Below are positions 27,674 through 37,112 of a DNA stretch of 64,000 nt, in pieces. The stretch lies in NCBI RefSeq assembly GCF_002284575.1, contig NZ_NPKJ01000041.1, positions 248,431 through 312,430 on the forward strand, given 5' to 3'. The position numbers and the translations under genes are program-made. A model generated the notes under the pieces. The model ran no database searches. It saw only the letters and a list, made by a program, of their open reading frames with translations, and was not told the origin of the DNA. The stretch's first letter is position 1. Each line of letters starts with the position of its first letter. Source of the stretch: Mesorhizobium temperatum (GTDB lineage Bacteria; Pseudomonadota; Alphaproteobacteria; Rhizobiales; Rhizobiaceae).

Positions 27674-29665
27674 TTATTTCTGCCTCATGCGGCGAGGGAA
27701 GCGCAGCCATCTTTCCTCGACCGGCCTTGGGTGCTCGAGGATGGTGGTGAGCTCGACCGGCAGGCTCGGCGCCAGCGGCTTTTTGGTCGCGACGCCATCT
27801 GCGATGGCAACGATGCTGTGGTAGAATTCGGCGCCTGAAAGCGACCTTGGCGGTACGGCCTCGTGCATGATCGAGATCACCGTGACGTCTGGACAATTGT
27901 CCTTGATCGCCTGATGGAAGGCGATCTTCCCTTCGGGATCGAGCGCGCCGGTCGCTTCGTCGAGGAACAGCAGACCGGGCTGCTGCAGCACGATACGAGC
28001 GACAACCAGCTTCTGTTTCTGGCCGCCCGAAAGCACCTGGTCCCAGTTCATTCCCTCGCGGCTTTCATCGGCCATGTGTTCGATGAAATCGCCAAGGCCC
28101 GCTCTGTGCAAAGCCGATGCAACCTGCGTGTCGGTGTAATCGCGCTCTGAGCCGGGCAGGCAGACCAGTTGCTTCAGCGAGACCTGTTGCAGCTTGACTT
28201 CCTGGGCGGCATAGAAACTTTCGACCCCTTCCGGGAAGACGATGGTACCGCGGCCATAGGGCCACAAGCCGTTGATTGCCTTGATCAGCGATGTCTTGCC
28301 GCAACCCGATTCGCCCTTCAGGAACGTCCACTCACCGCGTCGGAAGCGCAGATTCGCAGCGCTCAGGAAGGGCGTGGCGTCCTCGCCCTGATGGGTCAGC
28401 TCCAGCTTCTGTATGGTCAAGCCGAAAACCGGGTTCTGGCGATCGTAGCGGAAATCGGAGCAGCCGGTGAGACTGTAGAATTCCTGCGGGTGCTGGACGT
28501 TTTCGATCGCGTTGGCGAGTTCGGTCACGCGTTGGCTGTTGGCCCGCAGAGCCGCAATGGAAGGCATGACATGGATGAACCAGGAACACTGACTGATCAG
28601 CGAGTTGACCATCTCGGAGCCGGTTATGTAGCCCTTGAGATCGAAACGGTTGTGGATGTAGGGCACGAGGCCCGGCCCGTAGGCGACAATGCGGGCGCCG
28701 ATGAAATTGTAGACCAGCTCGAACGAACGGTAGCTCGTGTTGACGATGTTCAGCCGCGCCCAAGTGCGGTCGATGTCGACATAAAGCCGGTCGTGCATCG
28801 TCTTTTGCACGTTCTCGCCTTGTGATGCGGCGACGTGGAAACTGCGACGCAGGAACGTCGTCAACTCGCCGCGATAACTGCCTTCGGACTGCTGCATCCG
28901 GATGTTGAGCCGCTCCAGCAGTCTGCCGAGCTTCACCGCGATCCAGGTGTTCAGCGGCACGTATATGGCGACCGCCAGGAAAGCCAAGACCGCGCTGCCA
29001 TAGCTGCCGAGGAACTCCAGCCCTTTCACCTCCGCCGAGGTTTCAAGCAGTTTCCGGCCGACGAAATAAAGCGATGTGGCGACAGCCATGACCCCCATGG
29101 CGAGGCCGATGGCTCCGCCGGTCATGTCCTTGATCGATTCCTGGACGCGCTGGTCGATGTTGTCGGGAGCAGCAGTGCCGGAGGAACCATGCTGGGCATG
29201 GAAGTGCGTGTGATTGGTGTCGAGAAGCGCTTCGTTGAAACGGCTGTCCAGCCAACCGCGCCATTTGCGATGCAGCGTTGCGGAAACAAAGGTGCGGATG
29301 CCGGTAAAGCCCGCGTCCTTGAGCACGACCAGAAGGATGAGCATGCCGGCATTGGTGAGCAGCGATGCGAGCGGCGTGGTGTTCGCGGCATCGTGGTAAA
29401 AGGCGATCGAGTTGACCAGTTCCCCGGATGCTTCGGCGAACCAGACGCCGGCTTTGCTGGAGAGCGCGGTAAACAGCGCTATGACAAGCGTCAGCGTCCA
29501 GGCCTCCACCCAGCGGTCCGAGAGCCAGTAGGCCCGCATCAGTCCCCAGAAGCTGCGCATCGAGGAAACCGGTGTCAGGAGCGGCGGCCTTGCGGCACCG
29601 CGGAGCCATTTTTCCGATATTGAATGTCGCTCTGGTCTACCGACCCGAATCACTATCCCGCCCAA
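27674..29665 (-). CDS. SbmA/YddA-type ABC transporter, fused permease and ATPase
   Basis: The protein has 663 residues (628 if it starts at ATG 29560). The N-terminal half is an SbmA/BacA-like transmembrane domain, with LTLVIALFTALSSKAGVWF, FVSATLHRKWRGWL and the F-E-L-V-Y segment that typifies the family. The C-terminal half is an ABC ATPase: KGESGCGKTSL, LSGGQKQKLVVAR, LLFLDEATGALD. Relatives are annotated as vitamin B12/bleomycin/antimicrobial peptide transporters, and BacA is needed for legume symbiosis, but those without an ATPase are only distant kin. A TGTTAC/GTAACA palindrome lies just upstream. Confidence 0.85.
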   Translation of the reverse strand: MGGIVIRVGRPERHSISEKWLRGAARPPLLTPVSSMRSFWGLMRAYWLSDRWVEAWTLTLVIALFTALSSKAGVWFAEASGELVNSIAFYHDAANTTPLASLLTNAGMLILLVVLKDAGFTGIRTFVSATLHRKWRGWLDSRFNEALLDTNHTHFHAQHGSSGTAAPDNIDQRVQESIKDMTGGAIGLAMGVMAVATSLYFVGRKLLETSAEVKGLEFLGSYGSAVLAFLAVAIYVPLNTWIAVKLGRLLERLNIRMQQSEGSYRGELTTFLRRSFHVAASQGENVQKTMHDRLYVDIDRTWARLNIVNTSYRSFELVYNFIGARIVAYGPGLVPYIHNRFDLKGYITGSEMVNSLISQCSWFIHVMPSIAALRANSQRVTELANAIENVQHPQEFYSLTGCSDFRYDRQNPVFGLTIQKLELTHQGEDATPFLSAANLRFRRGEWTFLKGESGCGKTSLIKAINGLWPYGRGTIVFPEGVESFYAAQEVKLQQVSLKQLVCLPGSERDYTDTQVASALHRAGLGDFIEHMADESREGMNWDQVLSGGQKQKLVVARIVLQQPGLLFLDEATGALDPEGKIAFHQAIKDNCPDVTVISIMHEAVPPRSLSGAEFYHSIVAIADGVATKKPLAPSLPVELTTILEHPRPVEERWLRFPRRMRQK

Positions 29666-29679
29666 ACCTCTTTTAGTTT

Positions 29680-29696
29680 TGTTACAGACAGTAACA
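29680..29696. promoter_or_regulatory. Palindrome upstream of the SbmA-type ABC gene
   Basis: TGTTACAGACAGTAACA has perfect 6-base arms around a 5-base centre and sits 14 bases ahead of the longer start of the ABC gene. It resembles operators of TetR-type regulators. No regulator gene is adjacent, so the binding protein would be encoded elsewhere. Confidence 0.5.
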
Positions 29697-30220
29697 CCAA
29701 TTGATCATTTTCCATTATCTTTTCTCGGTCTGCGGGGGATTGATCCGCTCACCGTTGCCATCAAGCAACAGAATTCAGGACTGCAATGTCATGCCGTGGC
29801 GTTCTCGAAGGAACATTATTTGCGTAATTTCAATGGGTTGCTGATCGGCTCATGCGATGGCCAGCATCTTCCCTTAGGGAAGCTCTTTCCACAGTTTTGT
29901 GAAGGCAAGGGCGAGGCGGATCAGCCGATTTTTATGCTGCGGAAGATGGACGCGCGCAAAAACGTGCCGTCTTCGACGCGTCTTTGTTGCCATGTCGGAC
30001 CTGGCGGCAGCCGGAAAAGTGACAGGGATGGCGTTGGCTGAAGCGCTGCGCCGCGATGCCCCCAAGCTCGCCTGCGGAAACAGCTGCAGCAAGGGGGTCG
30101 CTTTCCTGCAAAGGCGTCAACCAAGGGCAAAGTCTTCAACCGCAGGATTGACCTGCACCAGCAGCAACGGGCACTGATTTTTCGTCAGCGACGCCAAGAT
30201 AACGGTGGAGTAGCGCCTCT
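29697..30220. other. Intergenic region with no supported gene
   Basis: About 520 bases between the ABC gene and the DsbA-like gene. Overlapping short frames exist on both strands, but none has a ribosome-binding site plus a recognisable protein, and their compositions look random (Arg/Ser/Cys-rich). It is more A+T-rich near 29700-29870 than its surroundings. Confidence 0.4.
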
Positions 30221-30901
30221 TCAGTTCGCTTTCTCCAACTCGCCCCGCGCCTTGGCCGCCGCAACCTGGCGAATGGCGTCGGTGAGCGTGTCGGCGTCCT
30301 GCGCGCCCATCACCGCATACTTGCCCTCAAGCAGGAAGCACGGCACGCCCGTGATGCCCATGCGCGAAGCGGTGGCGATTTCGGTGCGCACCGCCTCGAC
30401 ATCGGCGTCAGTCGGCAAAAGTGTCTCGACCACGGATGCATCCATGCCGGCCTCGCGGGCGGCGCCGATCAGAACGGCATGATCGCCGAGATTGGCGCCT
30501 TCCTCGAAATTCAATTGGAACAGACGTCGCACCAGCCGGTTCTGCATGACCTCGCCGGCGGCACCAGCCCAGCGGATGACGCGGTGCGCGTCCAGCGTGT
30601 TGGGCGCGACCTTGATGGCGGCGAAGGCGAAGTTGATCCCCTCGGCTTCGCCCAGTGGCTCGATGCGGGCGTGGATCTCGCGGACGCGTTCGTCGCTGCC
30701 GAACTTGGCCACCATGTATTCGCGGCGATCCTTGCCTTCGGGCGGGATGGTCGGGTCGAGCTGGAACGGCCGCCAGCGTATGTGCACGTCGACATCGCTT
30801 GCCGCGGCGATCGCCTTGTCGAGCCGCTTCTGGCCGATGAAGCACCACGGACAGACGACGTCGGAGACCACATCGACGGTAATCGACTTCTCGTCGCTCA
30901 T
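30221..30901 (-). CDS. DsbA-family oxidoreductase (FrnE-like)
   Basis: The protein has 226 residues with a thioredoxin fold interrupted by a helical insertion. The redox motif is CPWC in VVSDVVCPWCFIG near the N terminus, and the cis-Pro loop is GITGVPCFLLE. This matches the FrnE/2-hydroxychromene-2-carboxylate-isomerase-like branch of DsbA. There is no signal peptide, so it acts in the cytoplasm. ATG 30901 fits the family; the frame to 30946 adds an unlike stretch. Confidence 0.85.
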   Translation of the reverse strand: MSDEKSITVDVVSDVVCPWCFIGQKRLDKAIAAASDVDVHIRWRPFQLDPTIPPEGKDRREYMVAKFGSDERVREIHARIEPLGEAEGINFAFAAIKVAPNTLDAHRVIRWAGAAGEVMQNRLVRRLFQLNFEEGANLGDHAVLIGAAREAGMDASVVETLLPTDADVEAVRTEIATASRMGITGVPCFLLEGKYAVMGAQDADTLTDAIRQVAAAKARGELEKAN

Positions 30902-30924
30902 CTTGATCTCCTGTTCCGAAGATG

Positions 30925-32745
30925 TCACTTCGGCTTGCGCCACCATGTCGGCAGTCTATAGCCGGATATGGGAGTCTTTCGCGGATGTTCCAGATAACTC
31001 CAGTAGGCGAGCCATTGCTGCGTGTTGTGCTGCATCGGAACCATGTAGTGGCCGGAGATCAGCAACCTGTCGAGGACCCGGACGGCGGCAACATAATCTT
31101 CGCGGCTGCGGGCGTCGAGCATCGCCTCTAGTGCGGCATCTATCGCCGGATCGGCGACGCCGGCAAGGTTGAATGACCCTTCGGCATTGGCGGCAGCTGA
31201 TCCCCAGCGCCCGAGCTGCTCGATGCCCGGCGACAGCGAGTTCTCGAAGCCGCTGGTGCCGATCAGCACATCGAAATCGAAACGTTGCTTGCGCGACTGG
31301 ATCTGGTCGCCGTCAAGGCTGCGGATGGTGACAGCGATGCCGATCTTCGCCAGCGTGCGCTGGTAGATGGCGGCAAGGCGCTCCTCGTTCTGCGAGGCGG
31401 TCAGGATCTCGAAGCCGAAGGGTTTCCCCTCGGGATCGAGCATCACACCATCCTGCAAGGTATAGCCCGCGCCCTTCAATATATCGAAGGCAGCTTTCAG
31501 CACCTTGCGGTCTTGGCCCGAGCCGTCGGTGACGGGTGGCTGCCAGGTGCCGTCCATGACGTCGGCTGGCACACGACCCGGGTAGGGTGCCAGAAGCGCC
31601 TTTTCCCTGTCGTCGGCCGGATGGCCGAGCGCGGAAAGCTCGGAATTCTGCCAATAGCTCATGGTGCGCATATACTTGCCGCCAAACAAGTTCTTGTTGG
31701 ACCATTCGAAGTCGTAGAGCATGCCAAGCGCGCGTCGAACGACCGGATTGGAAAACTTCTGCAGCCGTGTGTTGAACAGGAACCCCGTCACCACTGGCGG
31801 GATGCCGGTGTCGAACGTTTCGGCGATCACGTCGCCCTTGTGGAAGGCCGGGAAGTCGAGATCGCGCTCGCGCTTGACCGGATCGCTGTCGTCGTCGATG
31901 GCGCAGATGCCTTTCTTGAAAGCTTCCAGCTTGGCGTTGGCATTGAGGAAATATTCGATGGTGATTTGGTCGTAATTGTCGAAACCGCGCTTGGCGGGGA
32001 TGTCCTTGCCCCAATAATTTGGGTTGCGCTTGAACACGATGCGCTGGCCAGGCGCCACGTGCGCCACGGTGTACGGGCCGCTGCCGATCACAGGTTTCAG
32101 CGTGGTCCTGTCGAAGGTCTCCTTGTCGAAAGCGTGCTTCGGTACGATTGGCGTCATCGCGATAACCAACGGCGTCTCGCGGTTGGCCTTGTCATTGAAT
32201 GTAAAGCGCACGCTGCGGTCGCCGATTTTTTCGAGTTTGGCGACCATGCTCATACGGGCGCTGTAGGGTGGCCGGCCTTTCTCGGTAAAGACGTCGTAAG
32301 TGAACAGCACGTCTTCCGCAGTCATCGGATGGCCATCAGACCACTCGGCCCTCGGATCGAGGTGGAATTCGATGCTCTTGCGCTCCGGATCCATGTCGGC
32401 AGTGTCGGCAAGCAGGCCATAAAGACTGAAGGCTTCATCGTCATTGCGCTGCATCAACGGCTCGAAGACGAGATTGCCAAAGATCCTATCGATCATGCCG
32501 CGTGCCGTCGTGCGCAGGCTTTTCAGGATGAACGGGTTGAGATTGTCGAAGCTGCCGACGACGCAATAGGTGATGCTGCCGCCCTTAGGCGCATCGGGAT
32601 TGACGTAGTTGAAATACGTATAGTCGGCCGGCAGCGCCGGCTCGCCTTGCATGGCGATCGCGTGTTTCGGCTCCGACACAGCTGGCTGAAGCGAAAGTGT
32701 GATAGACGAGATCGCGGCGATCAGCCAAACAAGAACGCGGCCCAT
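30925..32745 (-). CDS. Family 5 peptide-binding protein (YejA-like)
   Basis: The protein has 606 residues. The signal peptide runs MGRVLVWLIAAISSITLSLQPAVSE. The mature part starts with family hallmarks HAIAMQGEPALPADYTYFNYVNPDAPKGG. YejA-type proteins carry this PxxFxxFxYxNPDAPKGG block. Later come WSDGHPMTAEDVLFTYDVF and VAPGQRIVFKRNPNYWGKD. It binds oligopeptides in the periplasm for an ABC importer. The permease and ATPase genes are not in the window, so it is an orphan here. It is 23 bases upstream of the DsbA-like gene, suggesting one transcript. Confidence 0.9.
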   Translation of the reverse strand: MGRVLVWLIAAISSITLSLQPAVSEPKHAIAMQGEPALPADYTYFNYVNPDAPKGGSITYCVVGSFDNLNPFILKSLRTTARGMIDRIFGNLVFEPLMQRNDDEAFSLYGLLADTADMDPERKSIEFHLDPRAEWSDGHPMTAEDVLFTYDVFTEKGRPPYSARMSMVAKLEKIGDRSVRFTFNDKANRETPLVIAMTPIVPKHAFDKETFDRTTLKPVIGSGPYTVAHVAPGQRIVFKRNPNYWGKDIPAKRGFDNYDQITIEYFLNANAKLEAFKKGICAIDDDSDPVKRERDLDFPAFHKGDVIAETFDTGIPPVVTGFLFNTRLQKFSNPVVRRALGMLYDFEWSNKNLFGGKYMRTMSYWQNSELSALGHPADDREKALLAPYPGRVPADVMDGTWQPPVTDGSGQDRKVLKAAFDILKGAGYTLQDGVMLDPEGKPFGFEILTASQNEERLAAIYQRTLAKIGIAVTIRSLDGDQIQSRKQRFDFDVLIGTSGFENSLSPGIEQLGRWGSAAANAEGSFNLAGVADPAIDAALEAMLDARSREDYVAAVRVLDRLLISGHYMVPMQHNTQQWLAYWSYLEHPRKTPISGYRLPTWWRKPK

Positions 32746-32976
32746 GACCGTCTCCTTACTGGGTCGGCTTGATGATTCGGAGCGCACCCTAGCATGAGCC
32801 GGCGGCCTCCCGGTCAATCGCGAGTTCAAGAATTGCGAGTATCGGGCTGGATTCGGCACCGCTGGCAGTGTAACACGCCGTCCGAGTCATTCTGTTGCCT
32901 CATTTCGGCAACAGGTAGCTGGACCACACGGCGCGAAGAAGCCGGTCCTGGGATCATTTGAGAGGAAGTTCACGAT

Positions 32977-33606
32977 ATGACGAGCCTGAACAGCAACGCG
33001 TACCGCCTGTCGGTCCTGGCCGCTGGCGTGGTCGGCTTTCTGGGCGCACAACTTCCAGCAGCTCTTGCGCAGCAGCAACAGCAGATTCCGCAGGGTTGGT
33101 TCAAAGCCTGCACCAAGCAGGAAGACGTCGACATCTGCAATGTCCAGAACATCACCACTGCCGGTAACGGCCAGCTCGTCACCGGCGTCAGCCTGATCGA
33201 ATTGAAGGGCAAGATAAACCGCAAGGTGTTCCAGGTGACGGTTCCGACCGGTCGCCTGGTTCCTCCCGGCATTGGCCTTCAGATCGATACCGGGAAGACG
33301 CAGAAGCTCGATTATGTGATCTGCTTCCCCGACCGCTGCGTGGCGGAAGTGCCGCTGACCGACCAGCTCGTCGCCTCCTTCAAGAAGGGTTCGAACCTGA
33401 CGCTGACCTCGGTCAATTTCCAGAACCAGCCGAACCCGATCAAGATCGCGCTGACCGGCTTCAGCGGCGCCTTCGACGGGCCGCCGCTGCAGCAGTCGGA
33501 CATCGAGGATCGGCAGAAGAAGCTTCAGGATTTCGTTGCCAAGAACAATCAGGACTTCGCCAAGAAGCTCAAGGAAGAGCAGGACAAGGCGAAGACCGCC
33601 AACTGA
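32977..33606 (+). CDS. Invasion-associated locus B (IalB) family protein
   Basis: The protein has 209 residues with a signal peptide ending at about ALAQQ. The mature part is an IalB domain: GWFKACTKQEDVDICNVQ near the start and DYVICFPDRCVAEV in the middle, with four conserved cysteines. The C-terminal 40 residues are helical and rich in Lys/Gln/Glu (DRQKKLQDF onward). IalB was named in Bartonella, and close relatives are present in free-living rhizobia, where their role is unclear. A strong terminator follows. Confidence 0.88.
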   Translation: MTSLNSNAYRLSVLAAGVVGFLGAQLPAALAQQQQQIPQGWFKACTKQEDVDICNVQNITTAGNGQLVTGVSLIELKGKINRKVFQVTVPTGRLVPPGIGLQIDTGKTQKLDYVICFPDRCVAEVPLTDQLVASFKKGSNLTLTSVNFQNQPNPIKIALTGFSGAFDGPPLQQSDIEDRQKKLQDFVAKNNQDFAKKLKEEQDKAKTAN

Positions 33607-33646
33607 TCGCCCCTCGGGGCAAATAAGACAATTTCTCGAGCCAAGG

Positions 33647-33674
33647 AAAAAGCGGGGTCATGCCCCGCTTTTTT
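33647..33674 (+). terminator. Rho-independent terminator after the IalB gene
   Basis: AAAAAGCGGGG and CCCCGCTTTTTT form a perfect stem around TCAT, with A-rich and T-rich ends, so it can work in both directions. It lies 41 bases after the IalB stop and also before the convergent hspQ gene. Confidence 0.9.
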
Positions 33675-33722
33675 GTTCCGGCCGGCCATTTCTTGATCCC
33701 ATCAGGCCCGCAATCCGTCAGG

Positions 33723-34061
33723 TCAATGTCTTGACCGGCGTCTCGGCTCGTAGCGTCCGTCCGGCCTCTTGTCGAACATCTCGCCGATCTCCGGATGCCG
33801 CACCGGTTCGCCAGACTGATCCTCGAGCAGGTTCTGCTCCGACACATAGGCGATGTATTCCGTTTCCGAATTCTCAGCGAGCAAATGGTAGAAGGGCTGG
33901 TCCTTGCGCGGCCGCACATCCGCGGGGATCGCCTCGTACCATTCGTCGGTGTTGGCGAATTGCGGGTCGACATCGAAAATGATGCCGCGGAACGGAAACA
34001 GCCGGTGGCGAACTACCTGTCCGATCGAGAATTTGGCTGTTTTCATCATCGTACTCACCAC
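33723..34061 (-). CDS. hspQ: Heat shock protein HspQ (YccV family)
   Basis: The protein has 112 residues. The hemimethylated-DNA-binding/YccV fold is seen in FSIGQVVRHRLFPFRGIIFDVDP, the DEWYEAIP segment, PFYHLLAENS and YIAYVSEQNLL. HspQ stimulates Lon in E. coli. Starts at 34061, 34049 and 34046 are possible; the shorter ones (MKTAKFSIGQ) match the family best. It converges on the IalB gene, sharing the bidirectional terminator. Confidence 0.9.
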   Translation of the reverse strand: MVSTMMKTAKFSIGQVVRHRLFPFRGIIFDVDPQFANTDEWYEAIPADVRPRKDQPFYHLLAENSETEYIAYVSEQNLLEDQSGEPVRHPEIGEMFDKRPDGRYEPRRRSRH

Positions 34062-34272
34062 TAAGTCCTAGGAGTGCCGCGTCCTTGGAATGCGCAAAGA
34101 CTCTCTAAGACTTTGAATTTACGCATTACGCTTCAAAAAATCGAGCCCGACTTATGGCTGATGCCTGACCCTCCTTGACGCAGACGCCGCATCAATTCAA
34201 TGCCCAAGTGCCAGATCAATGCCGTAGCTTGACGCCATGTCAAACTACGGGCCAGCCCGCCCGAGGGGCATG

Positions 34273-35484
34273 CTACCGCCGGACTTGTTTCCTTAAGCCA
34301 CCGGCGAGCGCCGCAAAACCACTGCCGGGCCGCAGCCCCTCGCGCATGAAAAAGGCGCGAAGCGGGGCGAAGCCGCCGAGCACGCCGAGGCCGGCGCTGC
34401 GCGCCATCTGTGCCGGCAGCATGTCCGAGAGCAGCGACTTGTTGAGCAGGTTGACCGCGCCGCTGCGTGCCAGAATGTCGGGCCGCCGCCTGAAATCGTA
34501 AGCCGCGAGTGCCTTGATGGCGCCTGGATCGGTTCTGTTTTCGCAAGCAATCCCAACAAGATCGTCAATATCCCTGATACCAAGGTTGAGACCTTGCGCG
34601 CCGATCGGCGGGAACACATGGGCGGCTTCGCCGACAAGTGCCACCCGGTTGCGCGCGAAGCACCGCGGCGTCACGCCCGAAAGCGCGTAGATCTGCCGGC
34701 CGGGCTCGACAGACACCCGGCCCAGCATCGATTGCATCCGCTGTTCGACCCGCATCGAAAGCGTCGCATCGTTCAGTGCGACGAGTTCCTTCGCCGTTTC
34801 CGGTTCTACCACCCAGACAAGGCTGGACCGGTTGCCGGGCAGGGGAACCTGGGTGAACGGGCCGGTCTCGGTATGGAATTCGGTCGAGGTGAAAGCGTGG
34901 TCGCTGCGGTGGCCGAAATTGAGAACCAGTGCCGCCTGTGGATAGGACCGGGCGGATGTCGAGATGCCGGCAGCCTCGCGGGCCGGCGACAGACGCCCGT
35001 CGGCAGCGACCGCCAGCGATGCTGCAACCTCGCTGCCGTCAGACAGGATCGCATGGGCATGATCGGCTTCGAGGCGCCAGGTCTCCACCATCGCTTTTCG
35101 CCATTCGATGCCGGAATGCGCGGCTACGGCCCCGGCAAGTGCGGGGTTGAGCGCGCTGTTGGGTAAATTCAGCCCGAACTGCTGCTCGCCGATTTCGCTG
35201 GCACGAAAAATGACTACCGGGCTGCGGATCAGCCGGTTGGTTGCATCGACTATGCGCATAACCTTCAGCGGTGCGGCCTTGGATCTCACCTCATCGAGGA
35301 CGCCCAACCGCTCGAGGATCTTCAGGGCTGGGGTCATCAAAGCCGTCGTTCGGCCGTCTTGGCCATTTGCCTCAGGTCCGACGAGCGTCACGGGAAAGCC
35401 AGCATCCGCAAAACCAAGCGCTGCGATCAGCCCTGCCGGGCCACTGCCGGCAACCAGTATCCGTGCTGTTTGCTGATGGTCCAA
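34273..35484 (-). CDS. UbiH/UbiF-type FAD-dependent monooxygenase
   Basis: The protein has 403 residues. The FAD motif is LVAGSGPAGLIAALGFADAG. The second motif appears as AADGRLSPAREAAGI, and the third as RVALVGEAAHVFPPIGAQGLNLGIRD, the signature of the ubiquinone hydroxylase group. The predicted role is hydroxylation of the ring of ubiquinone intermediates. Its start lies 104 bases from the divergent DUF2182 gene. Assignment to a particular Ubi position is not possible from this alone. Confidence 0.85.
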   Translation of the reverse strand: MDHQQTARILVAGSGPAGLIAALGFADAGFPVTLVGPEANGQDGRTTALMTPALKILERLGVLDEVRSKAAPLKVMRIVDATNRLIRSPVVIFRASEIGEQQFGLNLPNSALNPALAGAVAAHSGIEWRKAMVETWRLEADHAHAILSDGSEVAASLAVAADGRLSPAREAAGISTSARSYPQAALVLNFGHRSDHAFTSTEFHTETGPFTQVPLPGNRSSLVWVVEPETAKELVALNDATLSMRVEQRMQSMLGRVSVEPGRQIYALSGVTPRCFARNRVALVGEAAHVFPPIGAQGLNLGIRDIDDLVGIACENRTDPGAIKALAAYDFRRRPDILARSGAVNLLNKSLLSDMLPAQMARSAGLGVLGGFAPLRAFFMREGLRPGSGFAALAGGLRKQVRR

Positions 35485-35588
35485 GTTCGCTTCCGGATTG
35501 TGATGCCAGGCGGTCGGTCCGACCTGATAAGCATATAGGTCAGATCATACGGCTTGATCAACGCGGCGATTCGGCCCATTCGATTGCC

Positions 35589-36485
35589 ATGATCGGCCAA
35601 GACCATGACTTCAGCCATCTCGATCGTGTCGGCCGCGCCATGGCGAGCGTCTCGCGCAATCCCCGACTGGCGGTGAACATCATTTTGGGCGCAGGCGTCC
35701 TCCTGGCCTGGCTGCTTCTCGGCGGCATGGCGATTCGCGGCGCCGAAAGCCGGGGTCCGGGCATCAATGTACCCGGCGACATGATGCTCAGATATCTGCC
35801 GCAGCTGCCGCTGCCGGGTTTTCTCGACCGCTTCTTCACCCTTTGTCTTGCACCCGCGCCGCTCGACGGAGGCGTCGGCGCGCAGGCCGGAGCGCTCACC
35901 GTCATGTGGTTCCTGATGGCGATCGCCGCCATGCTGCCCTCGGCGGCGCCGATGATCCGCACCTATTGCGAGATTGCCGATACGGCGCGGATCAAGGGCG
36001 AACCGGTCGTCCATCCGCTGGTCCTGGTCGCCGGTTACCTCAGTGTGTGGTTGGCCGCGTCGGCATTGTTTGCGGCGCTGACGCTCATCGTCCACGCCTT
36101 CGCCTCACCTGTGCAGATGCTCGATCCAGTGGTCGGAGCGACAGGAGCAGTCGCGCTTTTGGTTGCTGGCCTCTACCAGTTCAGCGGCCTGAAGGAAGCC
36201 TGCCTGACGAAATGCAAAAACCCGTTCTCGATCCTGTTTTCGAACTGGAGCGCGAGGCCCGGCCGCATTTTCCGGCTCGGCGTGGAGCAGGGCGTCTGGT
36301 GCCTCGGCTGCTGCTGGGCGCTGATGCTGGTGATGTTCGCGGTCGGTGTGATGAACGTGTTCTGGATGGCGCTGATCGGCCTGTTCACTTTGATCGAAAA
36401 ACAGACGGCGGGCAGGCTGCTAACCCGGATCGCTGGTGCGATACTGCTTGTCTGGGCAGCCGCCCTGCTAGTAGTCTCGGCATAG
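35589..36485 (+). CDS. DUF2182 membrane protein
   Basis: The protein has 298 residues and about seven membrane helices. Conserved DUF2182 features are TVMWFLMAIAAMLPSAAPMI (the MW-MxAAMM/LP core), GLYQFSGLKEACLTKCKNP (the YQ-x-x-x-K-x-x-C-L-x-x-C block) and GVEQGVWCLGCCWALM. The cysteines suggest metal handling. DUF2182 genes are typically paired with DUF1326 genes, as here. ATG 35589 was chosen; the frame to 35271 is only the shadow of the monooxygenase gene. Confidence 0.88.
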   Translation: MIGQDHDFSHLDRVGRAMASVSRNPRLAVNIILGAGVLLAWLLLGGMAIRGAESRGPGINVPGDMMLRYLPQLPLPGFLDRFFTLCLAPAPLDGGVGAQAGALTVMWFLMAIAAMLPSAAPMIRTYCEIADTARIKGEPVVHPLVLVAGYLSVWLAASALFAALTLIVHAFASPVQMLDPVVGATGAVALLVAGLYQFSGLKEACLTKCKNPFSILFSNWSARPGRIFRLGVEQGVWCLGCCWALMLVMFAVGVMNVFWMALIGLFTLIEKQTAGRLLTRIAGAILLVWAAALLVVSA

Positions 36486-36497
36486 GGAGAGAATTCG

Positions 36498-37112
36498 ATG
36501 GCAGATCAAGACTGGGCAATGAAGGGAGAGCTGGTGCTCTCCTGCAATTGCACGGTTTTTTGCCCTTGCGTGCTGTCTCTCGGCAGTCATCCGCCGACCG
36601 AGGGCTATTGTCAGACCTGGGCGGGGTTCCGCATCGATGCCGGCCATTTCGGCGAGGTCGACCTGTCCGGCCTCAACCTTGGGTTGGTCATGGAAATCCC
36701 CGGCTATATGAGCCGCGGCAACTGGACCGCCGGACTGTTCATCGACAAGCGCGCCTCAGTCTACGCGGTAAAGGCGCTGACCAGGATTTTCACCGGCAAG
36801 GCTGGCGGAACCACCTCGCTGCTCTCCATCCTGGTCGGAAAGTTCCTCGGCGTCGAGCAAGCGCCGGTCACCTATGAGACGCGCGACAGGACGCGGATCT
36901 TCCAGATTCCGAAGATCATCGACGGGGCGGTGACACCGATTGTCGGCAAGGACCGCGACAAGGATACGGTGATCAGCAATTCAGAGTACTGGATCGCACC
37001 GGAAATCATCGTCGCCAGGTCCGACAAGAGCAAGATGCGGGCCTTCGGCCGCAACTGGAATTTTGCCGGCCGCTCGGCCGAAATCTGCAAGCTGGACTGG
37101 CGGGGCCCGTGA
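36498..37112 (+). CDS. DUF1326 domain protein
   Basis: The protein has 204 residues. The N-terminal cysteine cluster CNCTVFCPC is the family hallmark and looks like a metal site. The rest is a mixed beta protein with PPTEGYCQTW and KVIVARS-like (EIIVARSDKS) strands. No function is established, but the constant partner is DUF2182, which lies 12 bases upstream. Its stop (TGA 37110-37112) overlaps the GTG start of pcs. Confidence 0.88.
   Translation: MADQDWAMKGELVLSCNCTVFCPCVLSLGSHPPTEGYCQTWAGFRIDAGHFGEVDLSGLNLGLVMEIPGYMSRGNWTAGLFIDKRASVYAVKALTRIFTGKAGGTTSLLSILVGKFLGVEQAPVTYETRDRTRIFQIPKIIDGAVTPIVGKDRDKDTVISNSEYWIAPEIIVARSDKSKMRAFGRNWNFAGRSAEICKLDWRGP

Noticed and set aside
29679..30041. A 120-residue frame in the gap after the ABC gene
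   Set aside because: No ribosome-binding site, no family pattern and low-confidence composition; overlapping frames on both strands look equally random.
31285..32772. A 495-residue plus-strand frame
   Set aside because: It is the antisense shadow of the peptide-binding protein gene, which has a signal peptide and strong family motifs.
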